The notes beneath the pieces are model-generated. The model was given only the letters and a program-made list of their open reading frames with translations, had not been told where the DNA came from and did no database searches. Below are positions 17,808 through 26,555 of a DNA stretch of 64,000 bases, in pieces (within the stretch, counting starts at the first letter, position 1; each line of letters opens with the position of its first letter). The stretch covers positions 62,001 to 126,000 of the forward strand of contig NZ_JAWLAR010000001.1 of assembly GCF_041395345.1 (NCBI RefSeq), read 5' to 3'. The stretch is from Dokdonella sp041395345. GTDB taxonomy: Bacteria; Pseudomonadota; Gammaproteobacteria; Xanthomonadales; Rhodanobacteraceae. The position numbers and the translations under genes are program-made.

Positions 17808-20258
17808 ATGCATCAAGGCGAGGATTCGTCGGCAACGGCGGCAACCGAATTCGAGGGCTCCGCGCGGGACAGCGGCAATTCCGAGTCGATGGCGCCCGGA
17901 ACCCGCCTCGGCGCCTACAAGATCCGACGTCCTCTCGGCGAAGGCGGCATGGGCCAGGTCTATCTGGCTGAACAGACGGCCCCGGTCCATCGCGACGTTG
18001 CCCTCAAGCTGATTCGTCAGCAGATTGCCAGTCCTCTCGCCCTGGCCTGGTTCGAAGTCGAGCGCCAGGCGCTGGCGCAGATGCAGCACCCGGCCATCGC
18101 GCAGATCTTCGATGCGGGCACGACCGACGAGGGCCATGCCTACATTGCAATGGAATACGTCGAAGGCGTGCCGCTTACCGAGTTCAGCCGAACCAACGGG
18201 CTCACTCGCGACCAGCGCATCGCCTTGTTCGTGCGCATTTGCCAGGGCGTGCAACATGCGCATCAGAAGGGCGTCATTCATCGCGACCTGAAGCCGGACA
18301 ACGTGCTGGTCCAGGCCATCGACGGAATACCGATGCCCAAGATCATCGACTTCGGCATCGCCATTGGTGGCAGCGTGTCCGACAGTGGTCCGGTGGTGTC
18401 GCGCAACACCAGCGATCATGCGGGCACCGCGATCTACATGAGTCCCGAGCAGGCCGGATCAAAACATCGCGACATCGATACACGTACCGATGTCTATGCA
18501 TTGGGCGTGATGCTTTGCGAACTGCTCACGCACTCCGATGCGCGTGCCCTGACCTCGGACGCGCACCATTCCACGCATGCGCCGCACCAGACCCTGTTGA
18601 CCGCACTGGCCGGCGAAGCCGAGGCCCCCAGCGCTACACCCAGTGCACATGCATTGTTGAACGCTGCCCGGACACTGCCGGCGGAACTGCGCGCCATCCT
18701 GCGCAAGGCGCTGGCACTGGATCGAGCCGATCGCTACGAATCCGCAGCGGCACTCGGACAGGACCTTGAACGCTACAGGGAGCATCGACCGCTGTCGGCC
18801 ATGCCGGCCAGCCGCGCCTATGCCGCGCGAAAGTTCATCGCCCGACACCGACTCGGCATCCTCGCCACCGGTGTCGCCGCACTGGCCCTGATTGCCGGGA
18901 CCATCATGGCCGTACAGGGACAGCGCCGCGCCGAAGTCGCTGCGGAACTGGCCCGCATCGAAGCAGACAAGGCAGCCCAGGTGGCCGCCTTCGTCCAGGA
19001 AATGATTGCCGGTATCGATCCCGACCGCGCCAAGGGTCTCGACCGCAGCCTGATGCGGTTGATGCTCGATTCGGCAGCTTCTCGCGCCGGTACCGAGTTG
19101 GGGGACCAGCCGGCGGTACGCAGCACGATCGAAAGTACAATTGCGCGCAGCTACGCAGCCATCGGCGAGTATGCGCTGGCTGCCGAGCACTTCTCCGCAG
19201 CACGAACTGCGGCCATCTCGGCAGGAAGTCCGAAGGCAGAACGGGCCCGCCTGCTGCTGGCCGAGGCCGACGCCGATGGCAACCTCGGTCACTTCGAGCA
19301 GAGTAGAGTTCTAGCCAGCCAGGCTCTCGAGGAAGTGCGGGACCTGCCCGAGACGGATCGCGACCGGCTCTACATCGAGAGCCGTCTGGCCTGGCACGAG
19401 CAGGGCGCAGGGCAATTCGAAACCAGCATCAAGCGCTACCAGCGAGTACTCGCTCTTCAACAAGCGGCCTTCGGCATCGACGACGACGACACGCTGGAAA
19501 CTCAGCGTGGCATGGGTGCCAACTATGCGCGTGTCGATCGATACGCGGAAGCGGAGCCGCTATTCAAATTCGTACTCGAACGATACACGCAACGCTACGG
19601 CCCGACCCATACAAAAACCCTGGACCTCACCACCGGCCTTGGCGTCACCTACCTCGAACAGGAAAAGTATGCCGAGGCCGAAGCATTGTTGCGGCCAGCC
19701 CTGGAACTAACCGAATCCAGGCTCGGGCCCGAGCATCCAAACACCATGGTGCTGGTCTCGAATCTCGGCAGCGCGATCCGTAAACAGGATCGCAACGAGG
19801 AGGCGCGTCCGTACTACGAGCGCGTGCTGGCAACCAATCTGAAGATCAATGGCCCCGACCACTATCTCAGCGTCGCCGGCGAAAGCAACCTGGCCTTGCT
19901 CTTGCGTGACGCGGGCGACATCGCTGGCGCGGAGAAGCATGCGCGACTGAGCATCGCGCACCTGCAGAATGCGTTTCCTCCCGAGCATCCGGCACGTGCG
20001 ATCTTCATCGCCGCACTTGGCAGCGTTCTCGTTTCCGCCGGGAAATATGCCGAGGCCGAAACCCACTTCGATGCTGCTTACGCCATCTTTCTTGGCGCAC
20101 CGGGATTTGGCCCCAGGCATTCGCGTACGCTTGAGCTGATAGAGAACTACATCAAGCTATACGGTGCCTGGGGAAAACCCGAAGAGAAGGCGCGCTGGCA
20201 GGAAACCCTCGACAAGGCGAAACGCGCCGAAGAAGAGAGCACTGCAACTAGAGGCTGA
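17808..20258 (+). CDS. Transmembrane serine/threonine protein kinase with C-terminal TPR domain
   Basis: An 816-residue Hanks-type kinase. The start at 17808 (MHQGEDSSATAATEF) follows an AGGGGGG purine run. The kinase domain spans about 36-320: P-loop LGEGGMGQVYLAEQ (43-56), catalytic Lys in VALKLIR (67), HRDLKPDNVLV (near 158) and DFGIAIGG. The activation segment contains GTAIYMSPEQAG. One membrane helix near 349-370 (LGILATGVAALALIAGTIMAV) splits it from a large C-terminal part of tetratricopeptide repeats of the kinesin-light-chain type. Repeats such as YAEAEPLFKFVLERYTQRYGPTHTKTLDLTTGLG occur several times. The TPR side is probably periplasmic, as a sensor or scaffold. No phosphatase or sigma-factor partner is adjacent. 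Confidence 0.92.
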   Translation: MHQGEDSSATAATEFEGSARDSGNSESMAPGTRLGAYKIRRPLGEGGMGQVYLAEQTAPVHRDVALKLIRQQIASPLALAWFEVERQALAQMQHPAIAQIFDAGTTDEGHAYIAMEYVEGVPLTEFSRTNGLTRDQRIALFVRICQGVQHAHQKGVIHRDLKPDNVLVQAIDGIPMPKIIDFGIAIGGSVSDSGPVVSRNTSDHAGTAIYMSPEQAGSKHRDIDTRTDVYALGVMLCELLTHSDARALTSDAHHSTHAPHQTLLTALAGEAEAPSATPSAHALLNAARTLPAELRAILRKALALDRADRYESAAALGQDLERYREHRPLSAMPASRAYAARKFIARHRLGILATGVAALALIAGTIMAVQGQRRAEVAAELARIEADKAAQVAAFVQEMIAGIDPDRAKGLDRSLMRLMLDSAASRAGTELGDQPAVRSTIESTIARSYAAIGEYALAAEHFSAARTAAISAGSPKAERARLLLAEADADGNLGHFEQSRVLASQALEEVRDLPETDRDRLYIESRLAWHEQGAGQFETSIKRYQRVLALQQAAFGIDDDDTLETQRGMGANYARVDRYAEAEPLFKFVLERYTQRYGPTHTKTLDLTTGLGVTYLEQEKYAEAEALLRPALELTESRLGPEHPNTMVLVSNLGSAIRKQDRNEEARPYYERVLATNLKINGPDHYLSVAGESNLALLLRDAGDIAGAEKHARLSIAHLQNAFPPEHPARAIFIAALGSVLVSAGKYAEAETHFDAAYAIFLGAPGFGPRHSRTLELIENYIKLYGAWGKPEEKARWQETLDKAKRAEEESTATRG

Positions 20259-21018
20259 CTTCAACCAGGTTCAATGCCGAGCCATCAGGCATGCGTGCGG
20301 AAACCGATGCCTCGATACGATCAAGAGCCTGAACCCGACGACACAGTTCGTCAGCGCGCGCTTCGAGCGCCTTGGCGCGCTTCTCGACAACCCTCTCGAC
20401 ATTTGTTTCGATCGATGACGCGCGCGCCTCGAGCTCCGCTACGGCCGACTCGTCACCGCTGAAGGCCACGGCGATGGCCTGGGCAGTGATATTGCCCACC
20501 ATCTCACCGATCAGGGAGCCCACTGCACCTTCGATCAGGTCCTCGACTTCCTTTTCGGAACTCGGGCCCCAGACATCGCGGTCGTTGATGGTCTGCTTGA
20601 TTTCGTCGGCCGTGCGCGCAATTCGCTCGGCGCTTTCGCGCGCTGCCTGCGCACTGGGTGCAAATGCCATCGAAACATGTGCCACCGCTTCGAAGGCAAT
20701 TCCCACGGCCTCCACAGCCAGCGCCTTGGCTTCGGGCACCAGGGCCCGTACGCCGCGATCCAGTTCGACAACGCGGGTTTGGTCTGCTGCATCAAGGCTC
20801 AACGCCTTGCCGTCGACCTCAAGAACGCCACCGGGCAGGATCGCCACGACCTGTTTCGACTTGTCGTCGGTGAAGGCGATGCGACCGGCCTCGATCTTCG
20901 TGGAATAGCGGCTTTCGACATCGCAGTGATTGCCATCTATCTGGACCTTTGCATGGCCGGTGTGTGCGGACAGGGCGAGCACGAGGCTGACCGCGGCGAC
21001 GACGGGAAGGGTTTTCAT
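20248..21018 (-). CDS. DUF2884 (YggN-like) exported protein
   Basis: A 256-residue secreted protein. Start chosen at MKTLPVVAAVSLVLALSAHTGHA (signal peptide 1-23), six codons after an alternative in-frame start. The mature part begins with QIDGNHCDVESRYSTKIEAGRIAFTDD and later has long amphipathic helices rich in Ala and Glu. It looks like the DUF2884/YggN family, which is of unknown function. Its 3' end overlaps the 3' end of the kinase gene by 11 bases in convergent orientation. It is upstream of nothing on its own strand, so it is probably a single-gene unit. Confidence 0.8.
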   Translation of the reverse strand: MKTLPVVAAVSLVLALSAHTGHAKVQIDGNHCDVESRYSTKIEAGRIAFTDDKSKQVVAILPGGVLEVDGKALSLDAADQTRVVELDRGVRALVPEAKALAVEAVGIAFEAVAHVSMAFAPSAQAARESAERIARTADEIKQTINDRDVWGPSSEKEVEDLIEGAVGSLIGEMVGNITAQAIAVAFSGDESAVAELEARASSIETNVERVVEKRAKALEARADELCRRVQALDRIEASVSARMPDGSALNLVEVSL

Positions 21019-21172
21019 GACGGACTCACCTTGCATCGGGATATGAAGCTTGGATGCGAAGGGTCACACGCGGGTTTAAACCGCGCATGTGTCAAATGTA
21101 CGGGGCCGCAGTCCCTCTCGACCGGAGGACGGCGCGACGAGCTCCGCTCGACGCGCCCTTCCGTGCCCGATT

Positions 21173-21877
21173 TCAGTGTGCCCGCTTGTCTTCCAGCAGA
21201 AACCGGTAGATCAGCCCGCCAATGGCCCCGCCGACCAGGGGCGCCAGCCAGAACAGCCAGAGCTGGCTGATTGCCCAGCTGCCCTGATACAGGGCCACAC
21301 CCGTGCTGCGGGCGGGGTTGACCGAGGTATTCGTGACCGGAATCGAAATCAGGTGGATCAGGGTCAAGGCCAGGCCGATGGCGATCGGGGCGAATCCTGC
21401 CGGCGCCCGCTTGTCCGTGGCACCCATGATGATGAGGACGAAGAAAGCGGTCAGCACGATCTCGATCATCAGCGCAGCCTGCATCGAATAACCGTCGGGT
21501 GAATGCTCGCCGAAACCGTTCGAGGCGAAACCGGCCGAGGCATCGAATCCGGCCTTTCCGCTGGCGATCAGGTAGAGAACGCCGCCGGCGGCTATGCCTC
21601 CGATCACCTGTGCCACCACGTAGGGCGCGAGATCCTTCGCGCTGAACCGACCACCGAACAACAGGCCGAACGAGATGGCCGGATTGAAGTGCGCCCCTGA
21701 AATATGACCGACGGCATAGGCCATGGTCAGCACTGTCAGGCCGAAGGCCAGGGCAACGCCGACAAATCCGATACCGAGCTCCGGATATCCCGCTGCAATG
21801 ACCGCACTGCCGCAACCACCAAAAACCAGCCAGAAGGTGCCGAAGAATTCCGCCGTCAGGCGCTTGCCCATGCTCAT
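21173..21877 (-). CDS. aqpZ: Aquaporin Z
   Basis: Water channel of the inner membrane, 234 residues, six helices plus two half-helices. The start is set at MSMGKRLTAEFFGTFWLV because GGGGAG lies about 8 bases upstream; an in-frame start further upstream has no support. Both NPA motifs are present: ISGAHFNPAISFG in the first half and NTSVNPARSTG in the second. The Arg after the second NPA and the His in GHISGAHFNP fit the narrow water-selective type rather than a glycerol facilitator. It stands alone between DUF2884 and the M48 protease genes. Confidence 0.93.
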   Translation of the reverse strand: MSMGKRLTAEFFGTFWLVFGGCGSAVIAAGYPELGIGFVGVALAFGLTVLTMAYAVGHISGAHFNPAISFGLLFGGRFSAKDLAPYVVAQVIGGIAAGGVLYLIASGKAGFDASAGFASNGFGEHSPDGYSMQAALMIEIVLTAFFVLIIMGATDKRAPAGFAPIAIGLALTLIHLISIPVTNTSVNPARSTGVALYQGSWAISQLWLFWLAPLVGGAIGGLIYRFLLEDKRAH

Positions 21878-22048
21878 AGATTTTCTCCCCGATTCCGTTT
21901 TCAGATGGACCACTGCCGATATGGCACCGGATGACCCGATCCGGCCCCACTACCGGCGCGGCGGCCCATTCTAGCTGCTGTCGCGATCGATATTGCTACG
22001 GAATTTGCTTTTGTTGACGACAAGATCAGGGCTGAGCCGGAGTTCTCC

Positions 22049-23386
22049 CTATGGACCGGATACGGGCCGATTGGCTGTCGGGTTGTCCTGATTTTCCTTG
22101 AGCCAGAGCATCGCGCGGTGCACGCGCGCGTAGCCGCTGGGGTGATCGTAGAAAATGATCTCTTCGAGCGGGCCGGGCTTGATCTTGCGGTAGGTCGACA
22201 GACGCATTGCGACCATGGCGAAGCCATGCGGCTCGTTGGCGGCATTCAGTCCGTAGGCGTCCGCTTCGGCTTCGGCCTGGCGAATGATGGAGTTGGTCAG
22301 CGGTGTCGCAAGGAAGAAGAACAGGGAAAGTATGGCCAGCGCCAAGGGCAGCGCAGCGGGATCATCGCGGCCCTCGAGACCGAAGCGCGCACCCCAGCGG
22401 GCCATGGCGCGATCGAAATAGCGGTTGACGATCCAGAAACCGAAACCCAGCACCAGAGTCATGTAGGTAACCAGACGCAAGCCATGATTCAGCACGTAGT
22501 GGCCCATCTCATGCCCGAGCACGGCGTAGATTTCAGGCTTCGAGGTGCGATCAAGCAGATTGTCGTTCATGGCGACACGTGTGGTGCCGAGGAACCCGGC
22601 GACATTCGCACTGATCCGCGTGGTTTGCCGCGAGGCGTCGAATTCGACCACGTTGTCGTCGGGAATCATGTTGGCCCTGGCCAGCGACAGGATTTCCTCG
22701 CGCACCTCACCCTGACGCAGCGGCTTGTAGTCGTTGAAGATCGGATCGAGGAAAACCGGAGCGATCATCATCATGAACAGGATCAGCACGAACGCGCCGC
22801 AGGTGGCCCAGATCCACCAGCGCTGTCCCGTCTTGCGTATCGCGGCATAGGCCAGCGCAATGACGGGCGGAACGATGACAAGACTGACCAGCAGGCCCTT
22901 GAGCTGGTCGAGTGACCACTCACCGAAATTCTGGGCGGCGAGGCCGTAGGCATGCTCGCGGAAGAATCCGGTGTAGATCGTCATTGGCAGGGCCAGCACG
23001 GTTGCCACCACCAGCCACTGCAGCGCGTAGATCATCGTGACCAGCCAGGGTCGATGACTGACCCGACGAGCCAGATTTCGCATTCCGGTCGAGAGCCCGC
23101 TGCGCAACAGGATCCAGGCTACGACCAGGCCGTAGAGCAAACCCCACAGCTGCAACCAGTAGCCGCCTTCGAAATAGGCATCCGACTTGGCCTGCTGCTC
23201 GGGCGTGAGCAGATCCAGATACGCCTGGGTGGCCTTGTCGACATCGAATTGCGGGCCGGGACGTGCAGCATCGGGGATCTGCAGCCCCGCTGGCAGCTCG
23301 GCCGAAACAGGGGATTCGGCGCCTGCCAGCCCGAACAACAGGAACGCACTGAACAGAAACACGATGCCGCGATAGACCAGCTTCAT
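22049..23386 (-). CDS. M48 family membrane metalloprotease (Ste24/CAAX protease-like)
   Basis: A 445-residue integral-membrane zinc protease. It has an N-terminal signal or helix (MKLVYRGIVFLFSAFLLFGLAGA), several membrane helices between 80 and 220, then the zinc motif HEMGHYVLNH near 290. The third zinc ligand is the Glu in IIRQAEAEADAYGLNA. The segment KTGQRWWIWATCGAFVLILFMMMIAPVFLDPIFNDYKPL is typical of bacterial relatives of Ste24 CAAX protease. Bacteria lack prenylated CAAX substrates, so the likely role is membrane-protein quality control. Confidence 0.9.
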   Translation of the reverse strand: MKLVYRGIVFLFSAFLLFGLAGAESPVSAELPAGLQIPDAARPGPQFDVDKATQAYLDLLTPEQQAKSDAYFEGGYWLQLWGLLYGLVVAWILLRSGLSTGMRNLARRVSHRPWLVTMIYALQWLVVATVLALPMTIYTGFFREHAYGLAAQNFGEWSLDQLKGLLVSLVIVPPVIALAYAAIRKTGQRWWIWATCGAFVLILFMMMIAPVFLDPIFNDYKPLRQGEVREEILSLARANMIPDDNVVEFDASRQTTRISANVAGFLGTTRVAMNDNLLDRTSKPEIYAVLGHEMGHYVLNHGLRLVTYMTLVLGFGFWIVNRYFDRAMARWGARFGLEGRDDPAALPLALAILSLFFFLATPLTNSIIRQAEAEADAYGLNAANEPHGFAMVAMRLSTYRKIKPGPLEEIIFYDHPSGYARVHRAMLWLKENQDNPTANRPVSGP

Positions 23387-23478
23387 GCCGCACTCCCCCT
23401 GGATACGAAGAGTGCCAGACTACCGCAAGCTGAACGACAAGTGCATGCCGCAATTGACTGGCTTTTTGAACATGAGAA

Positions 23479-23504
23479 AGCCGCGGCACCGAAGCGCCGC
23501 GGCT
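23479..23504 (-). terminator. Hairpin terminator downstream of the 151-residue secreted protein gene
   Basis: A 9-bp stem AGCCGCGGC (23479-23487) and GCCGCGGCT (23496-23504) with an 8-base loop, 28 bases after the stop of the minus-strand gene at 23533. On the minus strand the stem is followed by TTTCTCATGTTC, a modest T-rich stretch. Confidence 0.65.
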
Positions 23505-23532
23505 CGTTTCAGGTTGCCAGTCGAGTCGCCCC

Positions 23533-23988
23533 TCAGTCGGCCTTGCTGATCGTGAAACCGCCAAAGCTGACGCCGAGGTTGACGCCCTCGCCCGTACCGG
23601 CCAGCGCAAGGGAAACGGTACCCTTGGTCAACACCTGTGCGGTGGCGCTCTTGCCGGCAGCCGCGGAGGCATCCGCCTGGGCATAGGTGCCGAGAACGTC
23701 ACTCATCTTGTGGACATCGGAGAACGTGCCCTTGCCGCCATCGATGTGGATCTTGCCGACGGTCAAGCCGCCGCCCTTGGCGGAAATCTTGACGTTCATG
23801 GATTCACCGTTTTCACAGGTCACCTTGCCGGTGCCTTCGGAGTGCTTGTAGATGGCCGACCAGCCGGTCAGGCTGAAGCGCATCTCGCAATCGAGCTGTG
23901 CCTCTGCTGCTTCTGCTTTCGGAACAGACACTGCGGTCAGGGCCAGAGCCAGTGCAGATACGGCGAAACCTTTCTTGACGAATGTCAT
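23533..23988 (-). CDS. Hypothetical secreted protein
   Basis: A 151-residue protein with a clear signal peptide (MTFVKKGFAVSALALALTAVSVPKAEAAE, cleavage near 28). The mature part has two cysteines (LDCEMRFS and VTCENGES) that could form a disulfide. It is Gly/Ser/Thr-rich with alternating beta-type patterns: GTGKVTCENGESMNVKISAKGGGLTVGKIHIDGGKGTFSDV. I do not recognise the family. It has its own terminator and is probably monocistronic. Confidence 0.75.
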   Translation of the reverse strand: MTFVKKGFAVSALALALTAVSVPKAEAAEAQLDCEMRFSLTGWSAIYKHSEGTGKVTCENGESMNVKISAKGGGLTVGKIHIDGGKGTFSDVHKMSDVLGTYAQADASAAAGKSATAQVLTKGTVSLALAGTGEGVNLGVSFGGFTISKAD

Positions 23989-24081
23989 GGTGATTGCTCC
24001 TCGTTGGGGTGGCGCAAGTGTGTGTCGCGGAAGCTGAACGAGCCGATACTGAGGCGCTGCGACGGCTTGATGCTGGCCCTC

Positions 24082-24615
24082 TCAGGTCAGGAATTCCTCC
24101 AGTGCCTGCCAGCGACGCCGCTTCTCCGCCCTTGTCATTCCTGCATTCGCCGGGCTGGTCGATGGCAGCTCGAACAGAGTGACCCGTTCGCGCGCGGCCA
24201 CGTCTAGCCTCGGCAGGATCAGTCGCCGGAACGAAGTCCGGGCGCGGCCGCCATTCAGGGCAATGCCCGTGATTGAAGGCCGAGCCATCAGCAGTCCCGG
24301 TATATCATTGGCCACTTCACTGGAGCGCACAATAGCGCTGTCGAGACTGCCCTGGCGTTCGCAAGACTCGAGGACATCCCAGATGCCAACGCCCATCCGC
24401 TGCAAACGCGCAATGCGTTCGGCATACGGCAACTCGGGGCCTGCATTGAACATCTCGCCCATCAGCGGCCAGAACAGATTCTGTGGATGTGCGTAGGACT
24501 GTTGCAGTTCGAGCGACTTGACGCTGGGCGCGGTGCCAAGCACCAGCAGGCGACAGCCCTTGGCTACTTGCGGCGCAAAACTCTCAACATGAAGGATCTT
24601 GGCGGAATTCTTCAT
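24082..24615 (-). CDS. DNA-deoxyinosine glycosylase (uracil-DNA glycosylase superfamily, family 6)
   Basis: Predicted to remove deaminated adenine (hypoxanthine) from DNA. The 177-residue product contains the family 6 pattern LLVLGTAPSVKSLELQQSYAHPQNLFWPLMGEMF (about 24-57), GVGIWDVLESCERQGSLDSAI (about 75-95) and the C-terminal ELPSTSPANAG, which matches the SPA-type DNA-contact motif. Start MKNSAKILHVESFAP (24615) fits family lengths; an in-frame ATG at 24633 adds six residues, and neither has a clear binding site. Confidence 0.8.
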   Translation of the reverse strand: MKNSAKILHVESFAPQVAKGCRLLVLGTAPSVKSLELQQSYAHPQNLFWPLMGEMFNAGPELPYAERIARLQRMGVGIWDVLESCERQGSLDSAIVRSSEVANDIPGLLMARPSITGIALNGGRARTSFRRLILPRLDVAARERVTLFELPSTSPANAGMTRAEKRRRWQALEEFLT

Positions 24616-24651
24616 TGACCAGGTGCAGCTCATCTTGTTTCTGCAGCGCTG

Positions 24652-25383
24652 CTACTTCTTCGGCAGGGGCAGGAATTTCTCGGGATCGAATCCACCGACT
24701 TCATAATGCAGGGTGCGCGGCGGCTTGCCTTTCTCGCTGACTTCGATATCCACGGTCTTCGACTTGCCAACCCTTGCGATGAAGGCCTTGTCTTCCTCGA
24801 TGAAGATTGCGGGCTCACCCGTTGGCGGAATGCTGCCTTCCATGCTGGTCGGTGAGCCCCCGTCGAAAGTCATCGTCACGCGGCAATTCTTCGCGCAAGT
24901 GAATCCGGGCTCGCTGCCGTAGAGAAACACACTCTGACCCCAGTCGGTATGCCGGCGAAAGACGAGACGCACCTGATCGCCGTTCGCGCCACCGTCACTG
25001 GATTGGTAGATCGTGGCCGTGCTCTGCGTTCCACCGGCCATCGGAGATGTCTGGTAGGTCCACAGGCGTGCCATGCGCCGCGCCTCGCCTTCTGTCGTCG
25101 CCTTCTCGCGCAAGGCCTCGATGTCGGGCCGGATGCGTGCGGCAGCAGCACTGTCGGGATACATCTTTAGCAATTCGTCACCGAGCGGAAGTGCCAGCTC
25201 GGCGTTGCCCGCCTTCAGCATTTCTTCGTACATCGCGTAATGCTGTTCCGCCCTGGCTTCCTGCTGGGCCCTGGCCGCTGCAATGGCTTCAGGCGAGGGC
25301 GCGGCGGCTTGTTCCTGCTTGTTGCAGGCACTTGCAAGGGCAAGCAGTAGTACAGGGACAACCACTACGTTGAAAATTCGCAT
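24652..25383 (-). CDS. Hypothetical lipoprotein
   Basis: A 243-residue protein. The start at 25383 opens a lipoprotein signal MRIFNVVVVPVLLLALASAC with the lipid-bearing Cys20, followed by a low-complexity Ala/Glu/Gln linker. A helical segment (EQHYAMYEEMLKAGNAELALPLGDELLKMYPDSAAAARI) resembles a single TPR-like hairpin. The C-terminal half is beta-rich (VRLVFRRHTDWGQSVFLYGSEPGFTCAKNCRVTMTFDG) with a Cys pair C-AKN-C. No function recognised. A longer open frame upstream is spurious because it runs across the divergent spacer. Confidence 0.75.
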   Translation of the reverse strand: MRIFNVVVVPVLLLALASACNKQEQAAAPSPEAIAAARAQQEARAEQHYAMYEEMLKAGNAELALPLGDELLKMYPDSAAAARIRPDIEALREKATTEGEARRMARLWTYQTSPMAGGTQSTATIYQSSDGGANGDQVRLVFRRHTDWGQSVFLYGSEPGFTCAKNCRVTMTFDGGSPTSMEGSIPPTGEPAIFIEEDKAFIARVGKSKTVDIEVSEKGKPPRTLHYEVGGFDPEKFLPLPKK

Positions 25384-25489
25384 CGACAAGGATCCCGCTG
25401 AATGATTGAGCCACCCAATATACCGCCGATAGCCTGCAGCATGTCGTCGCCCGCGGCTGCGCACGTGCCGTCCTGATTGCGGGCTATCA

Positions 25490-26395
25490 TTGCTGATGAT
25501 GACTGACCTGAGCATGACGCTTCGAGAACTGCTGGGGCTTGCGCACCCTGTTTCGGTTGAATTCCAGCGAGGCGACGTCGAAGAGGCCGTCGGATTCAAC
25601 CGGGAACGGATCGGGTACCGGGGACTGGAAGGCGACGTCATCCCGGCTTTCCTGTTCACACCGAGGGGCCGTGACATGCTCGGCGGTGTGGTTGTCTTTC
25701 ACCAGCACAATGGGGAGTTCCACTTCGGCAAGAGTGAGGTAGCCGGCTTGGTCGGCGATGCCTTTCAGGCCTTCGGGCCGGCGCTTGCTCGCATAGGCCT
25801 CGCCGTTCTGGCCCCGGACTCCATCTCTTTCGAGGATCGACGAGGAGCGGTTCGCGGGGTTGAGCCGGACCACTACGACTGGCTTCAGCACTACAACGCC
25901 ATGAGCTACCGCTTGGTCGATGGTGACCTGCTGATGAGGAAGTGCCTGGATGACGCACAACGGGCGCTGAGCGTCTTGCTCCAGGCCACCGAGCTGGACA
26001 AGCGACTCGTGGGCGTGGCAGGCCACTCCTACGGTGGTTACACCGCGCTCTACCACGCGGCAGTCGATGCACGATGCAGGTTCGCGTGCGTCAGCGGTGC
26101 CGTGTGCAGCTTCGAGACGCGCCGCCGGGAAGGCACCGGGATCTCTCTCTTCGAGACCGTGCCCGGTCTCGCACGCCAGATCGACACGCACGATGTTCTT
26201 GCAGGCATCGGGCCTCGGCCGACAATGGTGGTGTCGGGTACCGGGGACAAGTATTCACGGGATGCGGACCAGGTAGTGGCCAAGGTCGCCGGCGACTTCA
26301 TCACCGAGCTCCGCGTCGAGAGCGGACACGCTCTCGATCGAGAGAGGTTCGATGCGATCGTCGAGTGGATTGTCGGCCGCACATCCGATCGATGA
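25490..26395 (+). CDS. Alpha/beta hydrolase, dienelactone-hydrolase-like
   Basis: A 301-residue soluble hydrolase. The nucleophile elbow is GHSYGGYTAL (Ser in VGVAGHSYGG, about 177-185). The oxyanion region FLFTPRGRDMLGGVVVFHQHNGEFHFGKSEV precedes it. Asp is in PTMVVSGTGDKYSRD and the catalytic His in RVESGHALDRERF near 280. A dienelactone hydrolase family assignment is reasonable, but the substrate is unknown. Codons and GC match the neighbours. The 106-base spacer to the divergent lipoprotein gene must hold both promoters. Confidence 0.8.
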   Translation: MLMMTDLSMTLRELLGLAHPVSVEFQRGDVEEAVGFNRERIGYRGLEGDVIPAFLFTPRGRDMLGGVVVFHQHNGEFHFGKSEVAGLVGDAFQAFGPALARIGLAVLAPDSISFEDRRGAVRGVEPDHYDWLQHYNAMSYRLVDGDLLMRKCLDDAQRALSVLLQATELDKRLVGVAGHSYGGYTALYHAAVDARCRFACVSGAVCSFETRRREGTGISLFETVPGLARQIDTHDVLAGIGPRPTMVVSGTGDKYSRDADQVVAKVAGDFITELRVESGHALDRERFDAIVEWIVGRTSDR

Positions 26396-26519
26396 GAAGC
26401 GACACCTGACGCAGAATTGCGTCTGATTGCAGGCAGGACCTTCGCCAGCGACTCCGGGCATTGGTAGCATCGGCGATTGGCATTGCCGGGCGAGTTTCAA
26501 GCCGCGTGGAATGCCCTTG

Positions 26520-26550
26520 CCGATTCCCCATCATCCATTCCCGATTCCCG
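26520..26550. repeat. Single arm of the GGGAATGGGG repeat abutting dinB
   Basis: ATTCCCC/CATTCCCGATTCCCG units on the + strand, the same orientation as the right arm of the 16248-16451 element. It ends 5 bases before the dinB ATG, so the dinB leader is largely made of repeat and lacks a purine-rich binding site. Confidence 0.6.
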
Positions 26551-26555
26551 ACCCC

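Noticed and set aside
26396..26555. LexA box upstream of dinB
   Set aside because: No dyad resembling known LexA operators is present; the leader is largely repeat sequence.
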